DNA of 64,000 nt from Ryuthela nishihirai. Lineage: Eukaryota; Arthropoda; Arachnida; Araneae; Heptathelidae. The position numbers and the translations under genes are program-made. Within the stretch, counting starts at the first letter, position 1. The number at the start of each line of letters is the position of its first letter. This document shows, piece by piece, positions 32,330 through 44,295 of this stretch. The notes under the pieces are model-generated. The model worked only from the letters and a program-made list of their open reading frames with translations. It was not told where the DNA came from and searched no databases. The stretch is taken from assembly GCA_038380435.1 (NCBI GenBank), contig JAWZYU010000028.1:41351095-41415094 (forward strand), in the 5' to 3' direction.

Positions 32330-35115
32330 AGTTAGTGGTATTGAATTTCACTATCTGATGTTAGTGGTATTGAATTTCGCTATCTGATGTTAGTGGTATT
32401 GAATTTCACTAACTCTCTGAAATTAGTGGTATTGAATTTCACTATCTGATGTTAGTGGTATTGAATTTCACTGACTATCTCATGTTAGTGGTATTGAATT
32501 TCACTGACTATCTGATGTTAGTGGTATTGAATTGCACTAACTATCTGATGCTAGTGGTATTGAATTTCATTATCTGATGTTAGTGGTATTGAATTTCACT
32601 ATCTGATGTTAGTGGTATTGAATTTCACTGACTATCTGATGTTAGTGGTATTGAATTTCACTGACTATCTGATATTAGTAGTATTGAATTTCCCTGACTA
32701 TCTGATGTTAGTGGTATTGAATTTCACTGGCTATCTGATGTTAGTGGTATTGAATTGCACTAAATATCTGATGTTAGTGGTATTGAATTTCACTATCTGA
32801 TGTTAGTGGTATTGAATTTCACTGACTATCTGATGTTAGTGGTATTGAATTTCACTGACTATCTGATGTTAGTGGTATTGAATTTTACTGACTATCTGAT
32901 GTTAGTGGTATTGAATTTTATTGACTATCGGATGTTAGTGGTATTGAATTGCATTAACTATCTGAACCTAGTGGTATTGAAATTCACTGACTATCTAATG
33001 TTAATGGTATTTAATTTCACTATCTGATGTTAGTGGTATTGAATTTCACTATCTGATGTTAGTGGTATTGAATTTCACTAACTATCTGAAATTAGTGGTA
33101 TTGAATTTCACTGACTATCTGATGTTAGTGGTATTGAATATCACCGACTCTCTGATGTTACTGGTATTGAATTTCACTGACTACCTGATATTAGTGGTAT
33201 TGAATTTCACTGACTATCTGATATTAGTGGTATTGAGTTTCACTGACTATGTGATATTAGTGGTATTGAATTTTACTGACTATCTGATGTTAGTGGTATT
33301 GAATTTCACTGACTATCTCATATTAGTGATATTGAATATCACTGACTATCTGATGTTAGTGGTATTTAATTTCACTGACAATCTGATGTTAGTGGTATTG
33401 AATTTCACTGACTATCTGATGTTAGTGGTATTGAATTTCACTGACTATCTGATGTTAGTGGTATTGAATTTCACTGACTATCTGATGTTAGTGGTATTGA
33501 ATTTCACTGACTATCTGATGTTAGTGGTATTGAATTTCACTGACTATCTGATGTTAGTGGTATTGAATTTCAGTGACTATCTGATGTTAGTGGTATTGAA
33601 TTTCACTAGCTCTCTGATGATAGTGGTATTGAATTTCACTAACTATCTGATGTTAGTGGTATTGAATTTCACTAACTGTCTGATGTTAGTGGTATTGAAT
33701 TTCACTAACTATCTGATGTTAGTGGTATTGAATTTCACTAACTATCTGATGTTAGTGGTATTGAATTTCACTAACTATCTGATGTTAGTGGTATTGAATT
33801 TCACTGACTATCTGATGTTAGTGGTATTGAATTTCACTAACTATCTGATGTTAGTGGTATTGAATTTCACTAACTATCTGATGTTAGTGGTATTGAATTT
33901 CACTAACTCTCTGATGTTAGTGGTATTGAATTTCACTAACTATCTGATGTTAGTGGTATTGAATTTCACTAACTATCTGATGTTAGTGGTATTGAATTTC
34001 ACTGACTATCTGTTGTTAGTGGTATTGAATTTCACTGACTATCTGATGTTAGTGGTATTGAATTTCACTAACTATCTGATGTTAGTGGTATTGAATTTCA
34101 CTAACTATCTGATGTTAGTGGTATTGAATTTCACTGACTATCTGATGTTAGTGGTATTGAATTTCACTAACTATCTGATATTAGTGGTATTGAATTTCAC
34201 TGACTATCTGATGTTAGTGGTATTGAATTTCACTGACAATCTGAAATTAGTTATATTGAATTTCACTGACTATCTGATGTTAGTGATATTGAATTTCACT
34301 GACTATCTGATGTTAGTGGTATTGAATTTCACTGACTATCTGATGTTAGTTTTCTTGAATTTCACTAACTCTCTGATGTTAGTGGTATTGAATTTCACTA
34401 ACTCTCTGATGTTAGTGGTATTGAATTTCACTAACTATCTGATGTTAGTGGTATTGAATTTCACTAATTATCTGATGTTAGTGGTATTGATTTCACTAAC
34501 TATCTGATATTAGTGGTATTGAATTTCACTAATTATCTGATGTTAGTGGTATTGAATTTCACTAACTATCTGATGTTAGTGGTATTGAATTTCACTAACT
34601 ATCTGATGTTAATGGTATTGAATTTCACTAACTATCTGATGTTAGTGGTATTGAATTTCACTAACTATCTGATGTTAGTGGTATTGAATTTCACTAACTA
34701 TCTGATGTTAGTGGTATTGAATTTCTCTAACTATCTGATGTTAGTGGTATTGAATTTCACTAACTATCTGATGTTAGTGGTATTGAATTTCACTAACTAT
34801 CTGATGTTAGTGGTATTGAATTTCACTAACTATCTGATGTTAGTGGTATTGAATTTCACTAACTATCTGATGTTAGTGGTATTGAATTTCACTAACTATC
34901 TGATGTTAGTGGTATTGAATTTCACTAACTATCTGATGTTAGTGGTATTGAATTTCACTAACTATCTGATGTTAGTGGTATTGAATTTCACTAACTATCT
35001 GATGTTAGTGGTATTGTATTTCACTAACTATCTGATGTTAGTGGTATTGAATTTCACTAACTATCTGATGTTAGTGGTATTGAATTTCGCTAACTATCTG
35101 ATGTTAGTGGTATTG
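32330..35115. repeat. 33-bp minisatellite (array 4)
   Basis: About 84 units of TTAGTGGTATTGAATTTCAC plus TAACTATCTGATG. Early units are often 29 bp (lacking TAAC or TGAC). Later units are a uniform 33 bp. Two subtypes, CTGACTATC and CTAACTATC, are partly segregated: the G type dominates before 33.6 kb and the A type after. A 33-bp unit keeps the frame, giving open frames of 483 (33056-34507) and 227 codons (34513-35196) with an 11-residue LVVLNFTNYLM period. No signal, stop or start context argues for translation. Confidence 0.95.
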
Positions 35116-35404
35116 AGATTCCTCCCCAAGCGATTAGAACATATTGTACAGCATCCAATCCATGCATGTGCATTTGGCACTATCCTTCTTATATAATATA
35201 ATTTATATAAATAGTATCTTAATTTTTTTGGTCAGCCTATGGATATGCGTCTCCAACTTTGAATTCGAATCTATATCATTCCAAGGTATTTGATCGTTGC
35301 GAATTGTTCTCTAGCTTTGCATGAACATATCTGTCTTTATTACACATATTACCATATATATATATAAGTTATAGGGAAACTAATCTACCTTTGTTAGTGA
35401 AAAA

Positions 35405-35843
35405 ATGCATAAATTGTTGCATATAATGTGCTAAATGGTTAAATCACAAGGACCCTAATGGCTTAGAAAGGTTGAAGGAGAGGGGACCCACTGGAAGGTG
35501 ATGGTAGTTCCCGTCAAGGCCATTCAGAGCGTTCTGTAACGTGTATAGGTTATGATTCTCTGCACACGGGGACACGGCTTAAGATCACATCCGATGGACG
35601 GGGACCATTCCAAGCCACAGATGTCCTCTTTAAGACCGACTGCAAGTGGGAATTTAACGGAGAGAAATCCCAACGCTTGTGTGTTCGTTAATGAACATGG
35701 TTGAACGGACTCTTCTATCTCGTAACGGCTGTCCAGTGAATCTTCTTCCCAAACTTCCCCTGTGCCCTTGGGTCCTTGTGACCTAGTCATTTGGTCCATA
35801 GTGTGCAAAAAACGTAGCTCTCAGAAGTAATACAACCCAACAA
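35405..35843. mobile_element. Two old SINE family A fragments in inverted orientation
   Basis: 35405-35670 matches the family A body on the minus strand (GTGCTAAATGG to GGAGAGAAATC) with many changes. 35690-35843 matches the 3' third on the plus strand (CTGTCCAGTG to TACAACCCAACAA). The two lie back to back, giving potential for a weak hairpin. Confidence 0.75.
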
Positions 35844-36203
35844 TAACCTATCAACAAACTTGATCCCTACAGGTGGAGTGGACTGTACCGGTGCAGTGCG
35901 CAAGCCCACGTAGCAGAACGATCACCGTCACCTCTCGTGGCTTAGCTGAACTCAGCGAGCAGCATGCATCCTGACGCGTATTGAACCAGGTATTGCTCGG
36001 AGGATAGCAACGAGTGAATCAAGCGAGGCAAAGGAAGAAGAGGAGGATGTCTGAATAGTTATTTCTCTGGCATCCAATGTGATTTGTGTTGTTTTTCAAT
36101 TGTAACGCTGAACATCTTATGACAATAATTATCTTATTTCTTCGAGGAGAGTGAAATGCTCTCTCGGTGTCTGTGATAATCTGAGGAATTGATACGAGAA
36201 AGA

Positions 36204-36345
36204 ATGGTGCTGATTGTAAGAGGATTTGAGACCTTGCCCGGCGTTGTTTCTTTGGTGTTTGGATTGATTGTGTCTTCTCGAGGGGCTGGCTCAGGTGCGA
36301 AACACATTCTCCGAGACAACAACGCTTTCGAGGCTGCATTTCAAG
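36204..36345 (+). CDS. Candidate first coding exon of a secreted or membrane protein
   Basis: ATG at 36204 has A at -3 and G at +4. It opens 47 codons beginning MVLIVRGFETLPGVVSLVFG. The hydrophobic stretch followed by small residues (SSRGAGSG) looks like a signal peptide with a cleavage site, then KHILRDNNAFEAAFQ. At 36346 the sequence CAAG|GTAAAA is a good splice donor, which would give a phase-1 intron. The leader from about 35870 is less AT-rich and has more CpG than its surroundings, as expected for a 5' UTR. No known family was recognised from so short a piece, and no downstream exon is visible in the window. Confidence 0.4.
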
Positions 36346-36689
36346 GTAAAATATTGATTCTGTTCTTCGCTTTTTTGGTCGGTTGCTCTTTTAAAAAGCG
36401 ATGAAAAACTCGCATTTTGGAATGTATTTCTTTTAAAAATTATCTTCTTCGTTTAGTGTGTAAAAGACAAATAATCAATTGACGTTTCAAAATGCAAACC
36501 GTAGAAGAAATTTACGTTGAAGCATCACTCCATGAGTTCACTCTTTATTTTTGCAATAGTTATTTCATAGATTATTTTTTGGATCAATAAATTAATAAAA
36601 TGCCTTTCAAGTCTGATAGGGCAGTAATTTTAAAGCACTATTTTACATGAACTAACCAAATATGTTCCAATCTAAATGAGGGAAAATTT
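36346..36689. other. No gene; would be intron if the exon is real
   Basis: AT-rich sequence between the candidate exon and a LINE fragment. Nothing recognised. Confidence 0.4.
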
Positions 36690-37513
36690 AGCTTTTTTGT
36701 ATTTATGGATTTGAGTAAAGCTTTTGATGTGCTGGACCACAATATTTTACTCAAAAAATTATATAATGCGGGAATGAGAGGAAAAATTTATAATTGGATC
36801 AAAAATTACTTATACAATAGATCTTCTTTAACTGGAGTAAATAACATTGACAGTGACTTACGAAAAATCCCATATGAGGTACCTCAAGGATCAATTCTTG
36901 GGCCTATTCTATTTTTAATTCATATTAATGACATAACAAACGATGTAAAGAAGAACAGTATATATCTATATGCTGATGATATTGTTCTTGTAAATAGTAA
37001 CTGGAATTACAAAATAGCTTTAAGTGAATTACGAACTGATTTCAACAACCTAATTTTTACTATCTTTATTATATGTCTTAACTGTAACTCATTAACACTG
37101 AATGCCAATAACATTAAATTAATGTAAATTCACTCTGCAAGAATGAATAATCAAATTTTACCTGAAATCAAAGCCCATACGATTCAATGTTTGAACCAAG
37201 CAGTCTCTGATTATTCTGGTTGTTCGTTTGTTCCTCTTGAAATCGTTAAGCAATATAACTATTTAAGCCTAATCACTGATTCGAATTTCAAATTGACATT
37301 TCCAAGTTATATGATCGAATAAGAATTTATGCAACAAAAATTTACTATACGAACTATTTCGTACCCTCTCATATCAACATATTGATGTATGAAACAATAT
37401 GTGAGTCAATCACAAGGTATGAGATTACTGTATATGGCAATACTTTCAAAAATAGCTACGGTGTTGTATCTACTCCACTTATGAAGTTGATAGACACAGT
37501 AGAAGGTATTTTT
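36690..37513 (+). pseudogene. Jockey/CR1-type reverse transcriptase fragment
   Basis: Open frame 36705-37127 contains motif A FVFMDLSKAFDVLDHNILL, the strip NAGMRGKIYNWIKNYL, motif B VPQGSILGPILFLIHIND and the catalytic YLYADDIVLV. These are hallmarks of Jockey-superfamily (Jockey, CR1, Daphne) reverse transcriptases and differ clearly from the RTE copies. The frame then stops. Downstream pieces in other phases (EIVKQYNYL, ITVYGN) belong to the same domain, so the copy is frameshifted. Its 5' part is missing. Confidence 0.85.
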
Positions 37514-37517
37514 TTTT

Positions 37518-37899
37518 GGGGGGGGGGCTCAGTCGGTAGCGCGCCAGGCTCGTAATCTGTAGTTCCCAGGTTCGAGTCCCAGCTGGGTGAGCGTTGAGAT
37601 TTATCTCCGCAAAATTCCCCGCCCTGCCCACGGTCAGTAGGGGACACCGATGGGCTTGGAAAGGCCGCCGTCCGTCGGATGGGACGTTAAGCCGTGGTCC
37701 CGTGTGTGGGAGAGCCATACCCTGTGCACGTTAAAGAACACGCTGGATGGCTTTGACGGGAGGCTACCATCTGTCTCCCAACAGCTGTTCCAGTGGGTCC
37801 CCTCCCCCAACCTTCTCTGAGCCTTCGGGGTCTATGTGACCTGGCCATTTAGCCCATGGTGTGCAAAAAAGTGCCGCTCAGAGGTAAAACAATCCAATC
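37518..37899 (+). mobile_element. SINE family A, possibly with 5' extra sequence
   Basis: Complete body and tail. The head begins in a G-run. The nearest direct repeat, CAATACTTTCAAAA, is at 37438-37451 and 37900-37913 (14 bp, perfect). It leaves 66 bp of non-SINE sequence (37452-37517) between the left repeat and the head. Confidence 0.85.
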
Positions 37900-38054
37900 C
37901 AATACTTTCAAAACACATTTAATAAAAATCAGCAACCTGAAAAATTCAATACTAAGATCAATTTCGGCGACAGTTAAAAGAACCACTATGTCTTCTAATA
38001 AAAACTGATTTGTGCACCGCAATGTGTTGCCTGTGGAAGATATGTTTAGATGTG

Positions 38055-38490
38055 CAATTATCTTTGGAGAGTGTGGAGAAATAGGCATATAGAAATGAAG
38101 ACTAAAATTAAGCTGTATAATAGTTTGCTTCTTTCTAGGGTTAGTTAAGGTAGTGAAACATAGACTCTTTGTAAACAAGATAACAGGAAACTAGATGCCT
38201 TTGATTCCAGATGCTTACGCAGTATCTTGGGCATTAGGTGGTTCAACTTTGTAACTAATGATGAGGTTAGGCAAAGGAGTTTGCAACCTCCTTTAAGCAG
38301 CATATTGTGCAGAGAGAGACTCCGTTGGTTTGGCCATGTTGCCCGTATGAATAATTATAGATTGGCGAATAGGGTTATGAACAGTGTGCCTAAAGGCCTC
38401 AGAAAGAGGAGGAGACCTACGATGCAGTGGGCAGACAATTCAAACAGGACCTAGCTAAAACTGGCCTACAGTGACCAAATGCAGCAGCTG
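38055..38490 (+). mobile_element. RTE 3' fragment
   Basis: Nearly collinear with 14609-15030 of the long RTE. The frame at 38227-38454 has MGIRWFNFVTNDEVRQRS and ERLRWFGHVARMNNYRLANR, i.e. the RTE C-terminal domain with the codons that the long copy lost. It is cut at 38490 by a MITE C end and lacks the ATG-repeat tail. Confidence 0.9.
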
Positions 38491-38571
38491 TACAGTCTCT
38501 CAAAAAAGTATCCGGACACTATGGTTGATTACAGAATTTAGAAAAACATCTGGCAACGATTTTTTTAGAAA
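38491..38571. mobile_element. MITE family C, one arm
   Basis: TACAGTCTCTCAAAAAAGTA through TTTTTTAGAAATT. A single inverted-repeat arm only, interrupting the RTE fragment. Confidence 0.8.
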
Positions 38572-38573
38572 TT

Positions 38574-39174
38574 CTGTCGACCGACCGACTGAATCCCCCC
38601 CATGGAATCTGGGAACATTAGATGAGAGCTACTACTACTGACTGAGCTACCCCCCAAGAAAATTTTGTTTAATCCCATTTCAATGAACAAGGAAAAAGTA
38701 ACAAAGTAGTTTGGAGTTCGCGGACCACCCTTCGGCAACCCTTGTTCCTCCTCAAAAGTGGCCAACCTACGTCAGACGTGCCACTTCTGACATGCGTAGC
38801 ATTTGTCTATGGGACACGTCTCGATTTGTTTGGTGTGCGAAATTCGATTCGCCCTGCATGGCACGCGACGGAGTTCTAATATAATATGTGATACGCTGAA
38901 GAAAACGGAAAATTTTTTAAAATGACTTATTACTGTGAAAATAATAAACAATATTCTAAAAGATGAGTTAGGGGATGAATGGGGGGATGATTTTTTGTTG
39001 GGGGGAGGTGGGTTAAGGCATATCTAGTATATCTATAAAAGTGTTAAGCTTTTACTACCTATTAATGAGAAAAAATCTTTAGGATCATTTTTTTTAAGAA
39101 TCGTGCTTTACCAAATACTTACCAAAATCGTGCTTTACCAAATACTCGTAAGTGTTTACGTCACAAAAATCCAT
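38574..39174. other. No gene; possible worn tRNA-like SINE head
   Basis: On the minus strand, GGGGGGTAGCTCAGTCAGTA near 38655-38636 looks like an A-box region, and CCCAGATTCCATGG near 38611-38598 like a damaged B box. It could be a third SINE family or a very old family A head. The rest is featureless. Confidence 0.35.
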
Positions 39175-39187
39175 ACCCATAGGGCTG

Positions 39188-39562
39188 GGTTGGGTTGTTT
39201 TACTTCTGAGCGGTACTTTTTTGCACACAATGGGCTAAATGGCCAGGTCACATGGACCCCGTAGGCTCAGAGAAGGTTGGGGGAGGGGACCCACTGGAAC
39301 AGCTGTTGGGAGACAGATGGTAGCCTCCCGTCAAGGCCATCCAGCGTGTTCTTTAACGTGCACAGGGTATGGCTCTCCCGCACACGGGGCCATGGCTTAA
39401 CGTCCCATCCGACGGACGGCGGCCTTTCCAAGCCCATCGGTGTCCCCTACTGACCGTGGGCAGGGCGGGGAAATTTTGCGGAGATAAATCTCAACGCTGA
39501 CCAAGCTGGGACTCGAACCTGGGAACTACAGATTACGAGCCTGACGCGCTACCGACTGAGCC
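39188..39562 (-). mobile_element. SINE family A, full length, TSD
   Basis: ACCCATAGGGCTG at 39175-39187 and 39563-39575 (13 bp, part of which coincides with the terminal CCACCC of the head). Confidence 0.93.
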
Positions 39563-39867
39563 ACCCATAGGGCTGTTCAATCTTTATGGATAGTTGCCTA
39601 AACACAAAATTCTTATTTAATATCTTGAATTATTCAGGTGCTAGTAGATGTAAGCACAGACAAAGAAACGCTATGCATTATAAAAATCTCTTTTTTTCTA
39701 GTTTATTAACCCTTGAAAATGTTTCTTGTTTTTATTTTGGACATCATATTCTTTTAGGAGCAAATGAAAAGACCAAAAAACATCATATCGAAATTCTGCT
39801 CTTAGGCACTTTTTCTGTTATTATTATTATCATCTTCCCCTCCCCTGATGACACACGACCCGCTCAC

Positions 39868-40613
39868 GAGCGGAGGTAGCGCGTCAGGTTCGTAATCTGT
39901 AGTTCAGAGGTTCGAGTCCCGGCCGAGCCAGCGATGAGGTCTATCTCCGCAAAATTCCTCACCCGCTCTCGGTCAGTAGGGGACACCGATGCGCTTGGAA
40001 AGAACGTCGTCCGTCGGATGAAAAGAAAAGCCACGGCCCCATGTGCAAAACAGTCGTACCCTGTGCACTTAAAGAACACATTGGATGCCTTGACAAGAGA
40101 TTACCATCTGTCTCCTTACAGCTGTCCAGTGGTTCTTCTTCCCCAATCTTCTTTGAGTCCTCAGGGTCCTTGTAACCTGGCCATTTGGGCGGGGGTGGCT
40201 CAGTCGGTAGCGCGCCAGGTTCGTAATCTATAGTTCTCAGCTGGGTCAGCGTTGAGATTTATCTCCGCAAAATTCCCCGCCCTGCCAACGGTCAGTAGGG
40301 GACACCGATGGACTTGGAAAGACCGCCGTCCGTCGGGTGGGACGTTAAGCAGTGGCCCCGTGTGCTGGAGAGAGCCATACCCTGTGCACGTTAAAGAACA
40401 CGCTGGATGGCCTTGACGGGAGGCTACCATCTGTCTACCAACAGCTGTTCCAGTGGGTCTCCTCCCCAAAACTTCTCTGAGCCTTCAGGGTCCATGTGAC
40501 CTGGCCATTTAGCCCATGGTGTGCATAAATATGCCGCTCAGAGGTAAAATAACCCAACCTGGCCATTTAGCTCGTTGTATGCAAAAAAAAGTGCCGCTCA
40601 GAGGTAAAAACAA
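39868..40613 (+). mobile_element. Old SINE family A split by a younger copy
   Basis: Outer diverged copy in two parts: 39868-40186 (head with B box GGTTCGAGTCC, worn core) and 40569-40613 (GTGCCGCTCAGAGGTAAAAA end). The split lies in the CCTGGCCATTT segment. Confidence 0.9.
40187..40555 (+). mobile_element. SINE family A nested inside an older family A copy
   Basis: Flanked by AACCTGGCCATTT at 40174-40186 and 40556-40568, a 13-bp TSD made of SINE sequence itself. This copy has lost the stretch containing the B-box GGTTCGAGTCC (TATAGTTCTCAGCTGGGTC), so its promoter is damaged. Confidence 0.93.
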
Positions 40614-41125
40614 CGCAGAAATAACGACATGCTCCATCAATTCTTAAGAGTTCCATCAACAATTTAATCTCACACATCACCTCAACTAGCTTCACAGCTT
40701 CCAAGATAATTAAAATGGTAGACACACACCAAAGGATAACCATTCGAAGGCAGTGAAGCATTTCTCATTGGAGAATTTTCCTTACACTACCTCTCTGTAT
40801 ATTTATTGATTAGCAAGCCTACTTCGTTACCAAGCTTCATCAGGAGCAGAATAATAAAAGAGTTCGTTTGATCGACGTCATTCACCAAAATGGCCAAAAT
40901 CGGCAACGTAATCTAAATCCGATATTTTCAATTTTTCTTTCTAATCTCTCCCAGAGTTTTACTCCTAAAGTTAGTCAATCACAAAAAAAATAAATAAAGA
41001 GGGGACAAAATTCCGTTTTGTCCCGTTTTAGTGATAAATGTTGGAACTACCACTGAAACTTCATATCAATACCAGAACAACACTCGGCGTTATTAGGCAA
41101 ATTTCCCATTGAAAGCTTAAAAATA
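40614..41125. other. No gene recognised
   Basis: AT-rich. No repeat or frame worth naming. Confidence 0.45.
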
Positions 41126-41318
41126 ATACCCCCTCAAGCAGCTGCTTGCCACAGAGGTCTGACAGGAGCCTGTCAGTTTATATGCCAGAGTAGAAGGTCT
41201 GAGAGGATGGCAGGACCTCAGCAGAAAAACGACACAAACAGCCATGCCTTACCCGGGGCTTGAACCCAGGTCTCTTAGATCAGTAGCCAAGCGCGCTAAC
41301 CACTCGGTCATGGGACGG
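41126..41318 (-). mobile_element. SINE family B, full length
   Basis: Minus-strand copy with complete head (CCATGACCGAGTGGTTAGCG type), body and short A-rich tail side. Flanks TTAAAAATAA and CTAAAATAAG are similar, a possible TSD lying in the tail of the next copy. Confidence 0.9.
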
Positions 41319-41325
41319 CTAAAAT

Positions 41326-41500
41326 AAGTACCCCCTCAAGCGGCTGCTTTCCACAGAGGTCTGACAGGAGCCTGTCAGTTTATATGCCACAGTAGAAGGT
41401 CTGAGAGGATGGCAGGCCCTCAGCAGAAAAACGACACAAACAGCCATGCCTTTCCCGGGGCTTGAACCCAGGTCTCTTAGATCAGTAGCCAAGCCTGCTC
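41326..41500 (-). mobile_element. SINE family B, 5'-truncated
   Basis: Second copy in tandem orientation, ending inside the head at GATCAGTAGCCAAGC. The first copy probably inserted into the tail of this one. Confidence 0.88.
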
Positions 41501-41504
41501 GCCG

Positions 41505-41785
41505 GCACTCCGCCAGTAGCGGACACCGATGTGCTTGGAAACACTGCCGTCCGTCGGATGGGATGATAAGCCGTGTCCGGTGTGAAGCGGAACCATACCC
41601 TGTGCACATTAAAGAACACGCTGGATGGCCTTGACGGGAGACTACAATCTGTCTATCAACTGCTGTCCAGTGGGTCTCTTCCCCCAACCTTCTAGGGTCT
41701 CCTCCCCATCCTTCTATGAGCCTTCGGGGTTCTTGTGACCTGTCCATGTAGCCTATTGTGTGCAAAAAAAGTGCTGCTCAGAAGT
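41505..41785 (+). mobile_element. SINE family A, head missing, old
   Basis: Starts at CAGTAGCGGACACCGATG and ends GTGCTGCTCAGAAG, with an internal partial duplication of the CCCAACCTTCTAGGGTCTCC segment near 41682-41716. Confidence 0.85.
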
Positions 41786-41872
41786 CACCTCAACCAACAC
41801 AGTCAGAAAGTCACCCAACCCCCATAAATTTCTAAAACGCCCCTTTGGGAACCACGGGTTTAAAGTATAGAG

Positions 41873-42256
41873 TTGGGTTGTTTTACCTCTGAGCGGCACT
41901 TTTTTGCACACCATGGGCTAAATGGCCAGGTCACATGGACCCCGAAGGCTCAGAGAAGGTTGGGGGAGGGGACCCACTGGAACAGCTCTTGGGAGACAGA
42001 TGGTAGCCTCCCGTCAAGGCCATCCAGCGTGTTCTTTAACGTGCACAGGGTATGGCTCTCCCGCACAAGGAGCCACGTCTTAACGTCCCATCCGACGGAC
42101 GGCGGCCTTTCCAAGCGCATCGGTGTCCCCTACTGACCGTGGGCAGGGCGGGGAATTTTTGCGGAGATAAATCTCAACGCTGACCCAGCTGGGACTCGAA
42201 CCTGGGAACTACAGATTACGAGCCTGGCGAGCTACCGACTGAACCACCCTCGCTCC
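41873..42256 (-). mobile_element. SINE family A, full length, TSD
   Basis: Flanking TAAAGTATAG at 41861-41870 and 42257-42266 (10 bp, extended by two more bases with one mismatch). Confidence 0.95.
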
Positions 42257-42266
42257 TAAAGTATAG

Positions 42267-43192
42267 GGAATTACACCTCCAAATAAAGAGCTCAAAAAGA
42301 ATAAATATCGCTACACTTGGATCTAGACAATTAAAGGACCATTTCCCTTCTTGTCTTCATCCTAAATAATTGCGAAATAGCGTGAATGATGATGCAGACA
42401 AGAGAGGAAGGAATCCTTCTGGAGGAAGTATCGACGATGGTAAAATCAATTGCGTATTTAGCCATGTTATTGAGAAAGAACATTTTTCCAAAAAGGACGT
42501 TGAAAACCTGACTCAGAAGAACGTTGACTAAGCTCTTCTAACTTGCATTTGTAAATTAATTTTAAGCGGGGTAATTAAACATGTGCTGTCGTTAAAAGGT
42601 TATTAAAGGTAATCGATTACAGAAAGAGATGAAGATGATTTTATCGTTCGAGATCCTCTTTTGGAAGGAATCAATTTTTGAAACAAAATGTTTCATTCTT
42701 TGAGAGATTTGCGAAAGAAAAGCAACTTCAGTTAGAAATCATAAATCAATGAGATAATTATCGGGCAAAGGCTTTAACAAGAAACGTAGAGTGCGTCACT
42801 TTTAAGTGAGGGGCGATTGGATGGAATTAAGATGAGAGGAATACGTGTGTCGTGAAACAGAGGCTATCCAGAAAGTCGAGAAATATTCTTCAGCGTAATT
42901 ACTTCAATTAGGGGAAGGAAAAAAATAAATAAAAAAACTGTCGCTTCTTGCATTTAATTTTGTTCATTGTTTAAGTGTTGGAGTGTAAATAAGCTTCAAG
43001 ATTTTAATTAGCATAAATCATACTAATCAGGTTTTTAATTGATAAATGTTTTCTTTTCCGAAAGAGCACGACATTGCGTTTATATTCTTTAACAATCAAA
43101 GATGATTATTTTTTCTCATTTTCCTAATTTTTAACCATTTAACAGTAGAAATTTGAACTAACCTATGATTCGGAAAATGCAAATAATAATAC
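42267..43192. other. No gene recognised
   Basis: Nearly 1 kb of low-GC sequence of normal complexity with no repeat copy found elsewhere in the window and no credible frame on either strand. Confidence 0.45.
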
Positions 43193-43282
43193 AGGCATAC
43201 CTCATTTAGGGCTGAAGATGCGTTCCTGAAATCCAAGCGTTAAATGAAACAACGTTAAACGAGGCCTCATGTACACTACGTA
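43193..43282. mobile_element. Possible pogo/Tigger-type terminal fragment
   Basis: ACAGGCATACCTCATTTAGG resembles the terminal repeat of Tigger-like elements as I recall it. Its right side is cut by a SINE. CGTTAAACGAGG at 43251-43262 echoes CGTTAAAC at 49754-49763. Confidence 0.35.
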
Positions 43283-43283
43283 G

Positions 43284-43657
43284 TTGGGAGGTGCGGCACT
43301 TTTATGCACACCATGGGCTAAATGGCCAGGTCACATGGATCCCGAAGGCTCAGAGAAGGTTGGGAGAGGGGACCCACTGGAACAGCTGTTGGGAGACAGA
43401 TGGTAGCCTCCCGTCAAGGCCATCCAGCGTGTTCTTTAACGTGCACAGGGTATGGCTCTCCCGCACACGGTACCACGGCTTAATGTCCCATCCAAAGGAC
43501 GGCGGCTTTCCAAGCCCATCGGTGTCCCCTACTGACCGTGGGCAGGGCGGGGAATTTTGCGGAGATAAATCTCAACGCTGACCCAGCTGGTACTCGAACC
43601 TGGGAACTAGAGATTACGAGCCTGACGCGCTACCGACTGAGCCACCCCCGCCCCAGT
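43284..43657 (-). mobile_element. SINE family A, tail end missing
   Basis: Begins at GCGGCACTTTTATGCAC, lacking the last ~15 bp of the 3' end, and runs to the complete head. No TSD identified. Confidence 0.9.
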
Positions 43658-44142
43658 TTCAGTCCGTGATGCAGCAGAATTTAGAAGAGGGAGAATTTTA
43701 CAATGTTTAATAAATCGCTTCAATCCATAATGCAGCTGATTTTGGAAGTTTGTGGATTATAAAAATTCACACGTTTTAAATATTCACACGTGTTCAGCAG
43801 AATAGTCGTTTCGTAAGGCATTATTATTTTGCAACATTCAATAGTTCCAAACCAAGTGAATCGCACCCAGAACAAGCAGAAGTGTTTGTGTTGCCAATTA
43901 ATTTTATTAGTGCGAAAAAATCCGACAAGACTGTTACATCAACGTCCTTTTCTCCTGAAACATTGCATTCATCAATTACACGCAATGAGAGGAAACATCA
44001 GTCTGGATAGTCACGTGACACAGAAGCCTCCTCTTTCTCCTAGTAAAGCTTCGACTACAGGTACCCGTCCCTTTCTATGCTCGGAGCATCTTATACTCTC
44101 TAGAAAGATCCGAGAGTTCGTTGTCATCATCCGTCTCCAGTA
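43658..44142. other. No recognised gene; candidate upstream leader
   Basis: 43829-44143 has a 104-codon frame without a known motif. From about 43960 the sequence is less AT-rich and contains CpG, which could mark a promoter or exon leading to 44143. Confidence 0.35.
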
Positions 44143-44295
44143 ATGGAGAACTTCAGAGCTGGAGAACATCTTTTCCTTTCTGTGTCGGTGTGTTTTGTCT
44201 GCGTGCTCGTGTGCGGTAGACACGAGACATATTCAGGGATTGAGGAGCGTCAGTCCGTCTCGCAGAAAACAATAAATGCCAGGAGGGAGTGGTGA
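44143..44295 (+). CDS. Candidate 50-residue secreted peptide or first exon
   Basis: ATG at 44143 opens MENFRAGEHLFLSVSVCFVC, then VLVCGRHETYSG and a polar end. The stop is at 44293. The hydrophobic VSVCFVCVLVCG core looks like a signal peptide or single membrane segment. A splice donor-like GAAG|GTAAAA follows at about 44306. Nothing identifies the family. It may be chance, since signal-like stretches are easy to find in AT-rich DNA. Confidence 0.2.
   Translation: MENFRAGEHLFLSVSVCFVCVLVCGRHETYSGIEERQSVSQKTINARREW

Noticed and set aside
1..35115. CRISPR-like arrays
   Set aside because: The repeats are contiguous with no unique spacers, and the genome is eukaryotic.
32606..35196. Frames with an 11-residue LVVLNFTNYLM repeat
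   Set aside because: 33-bp minisatellite read-through. Early 29-bp units break the frame and nothing non-repetitive is attached.
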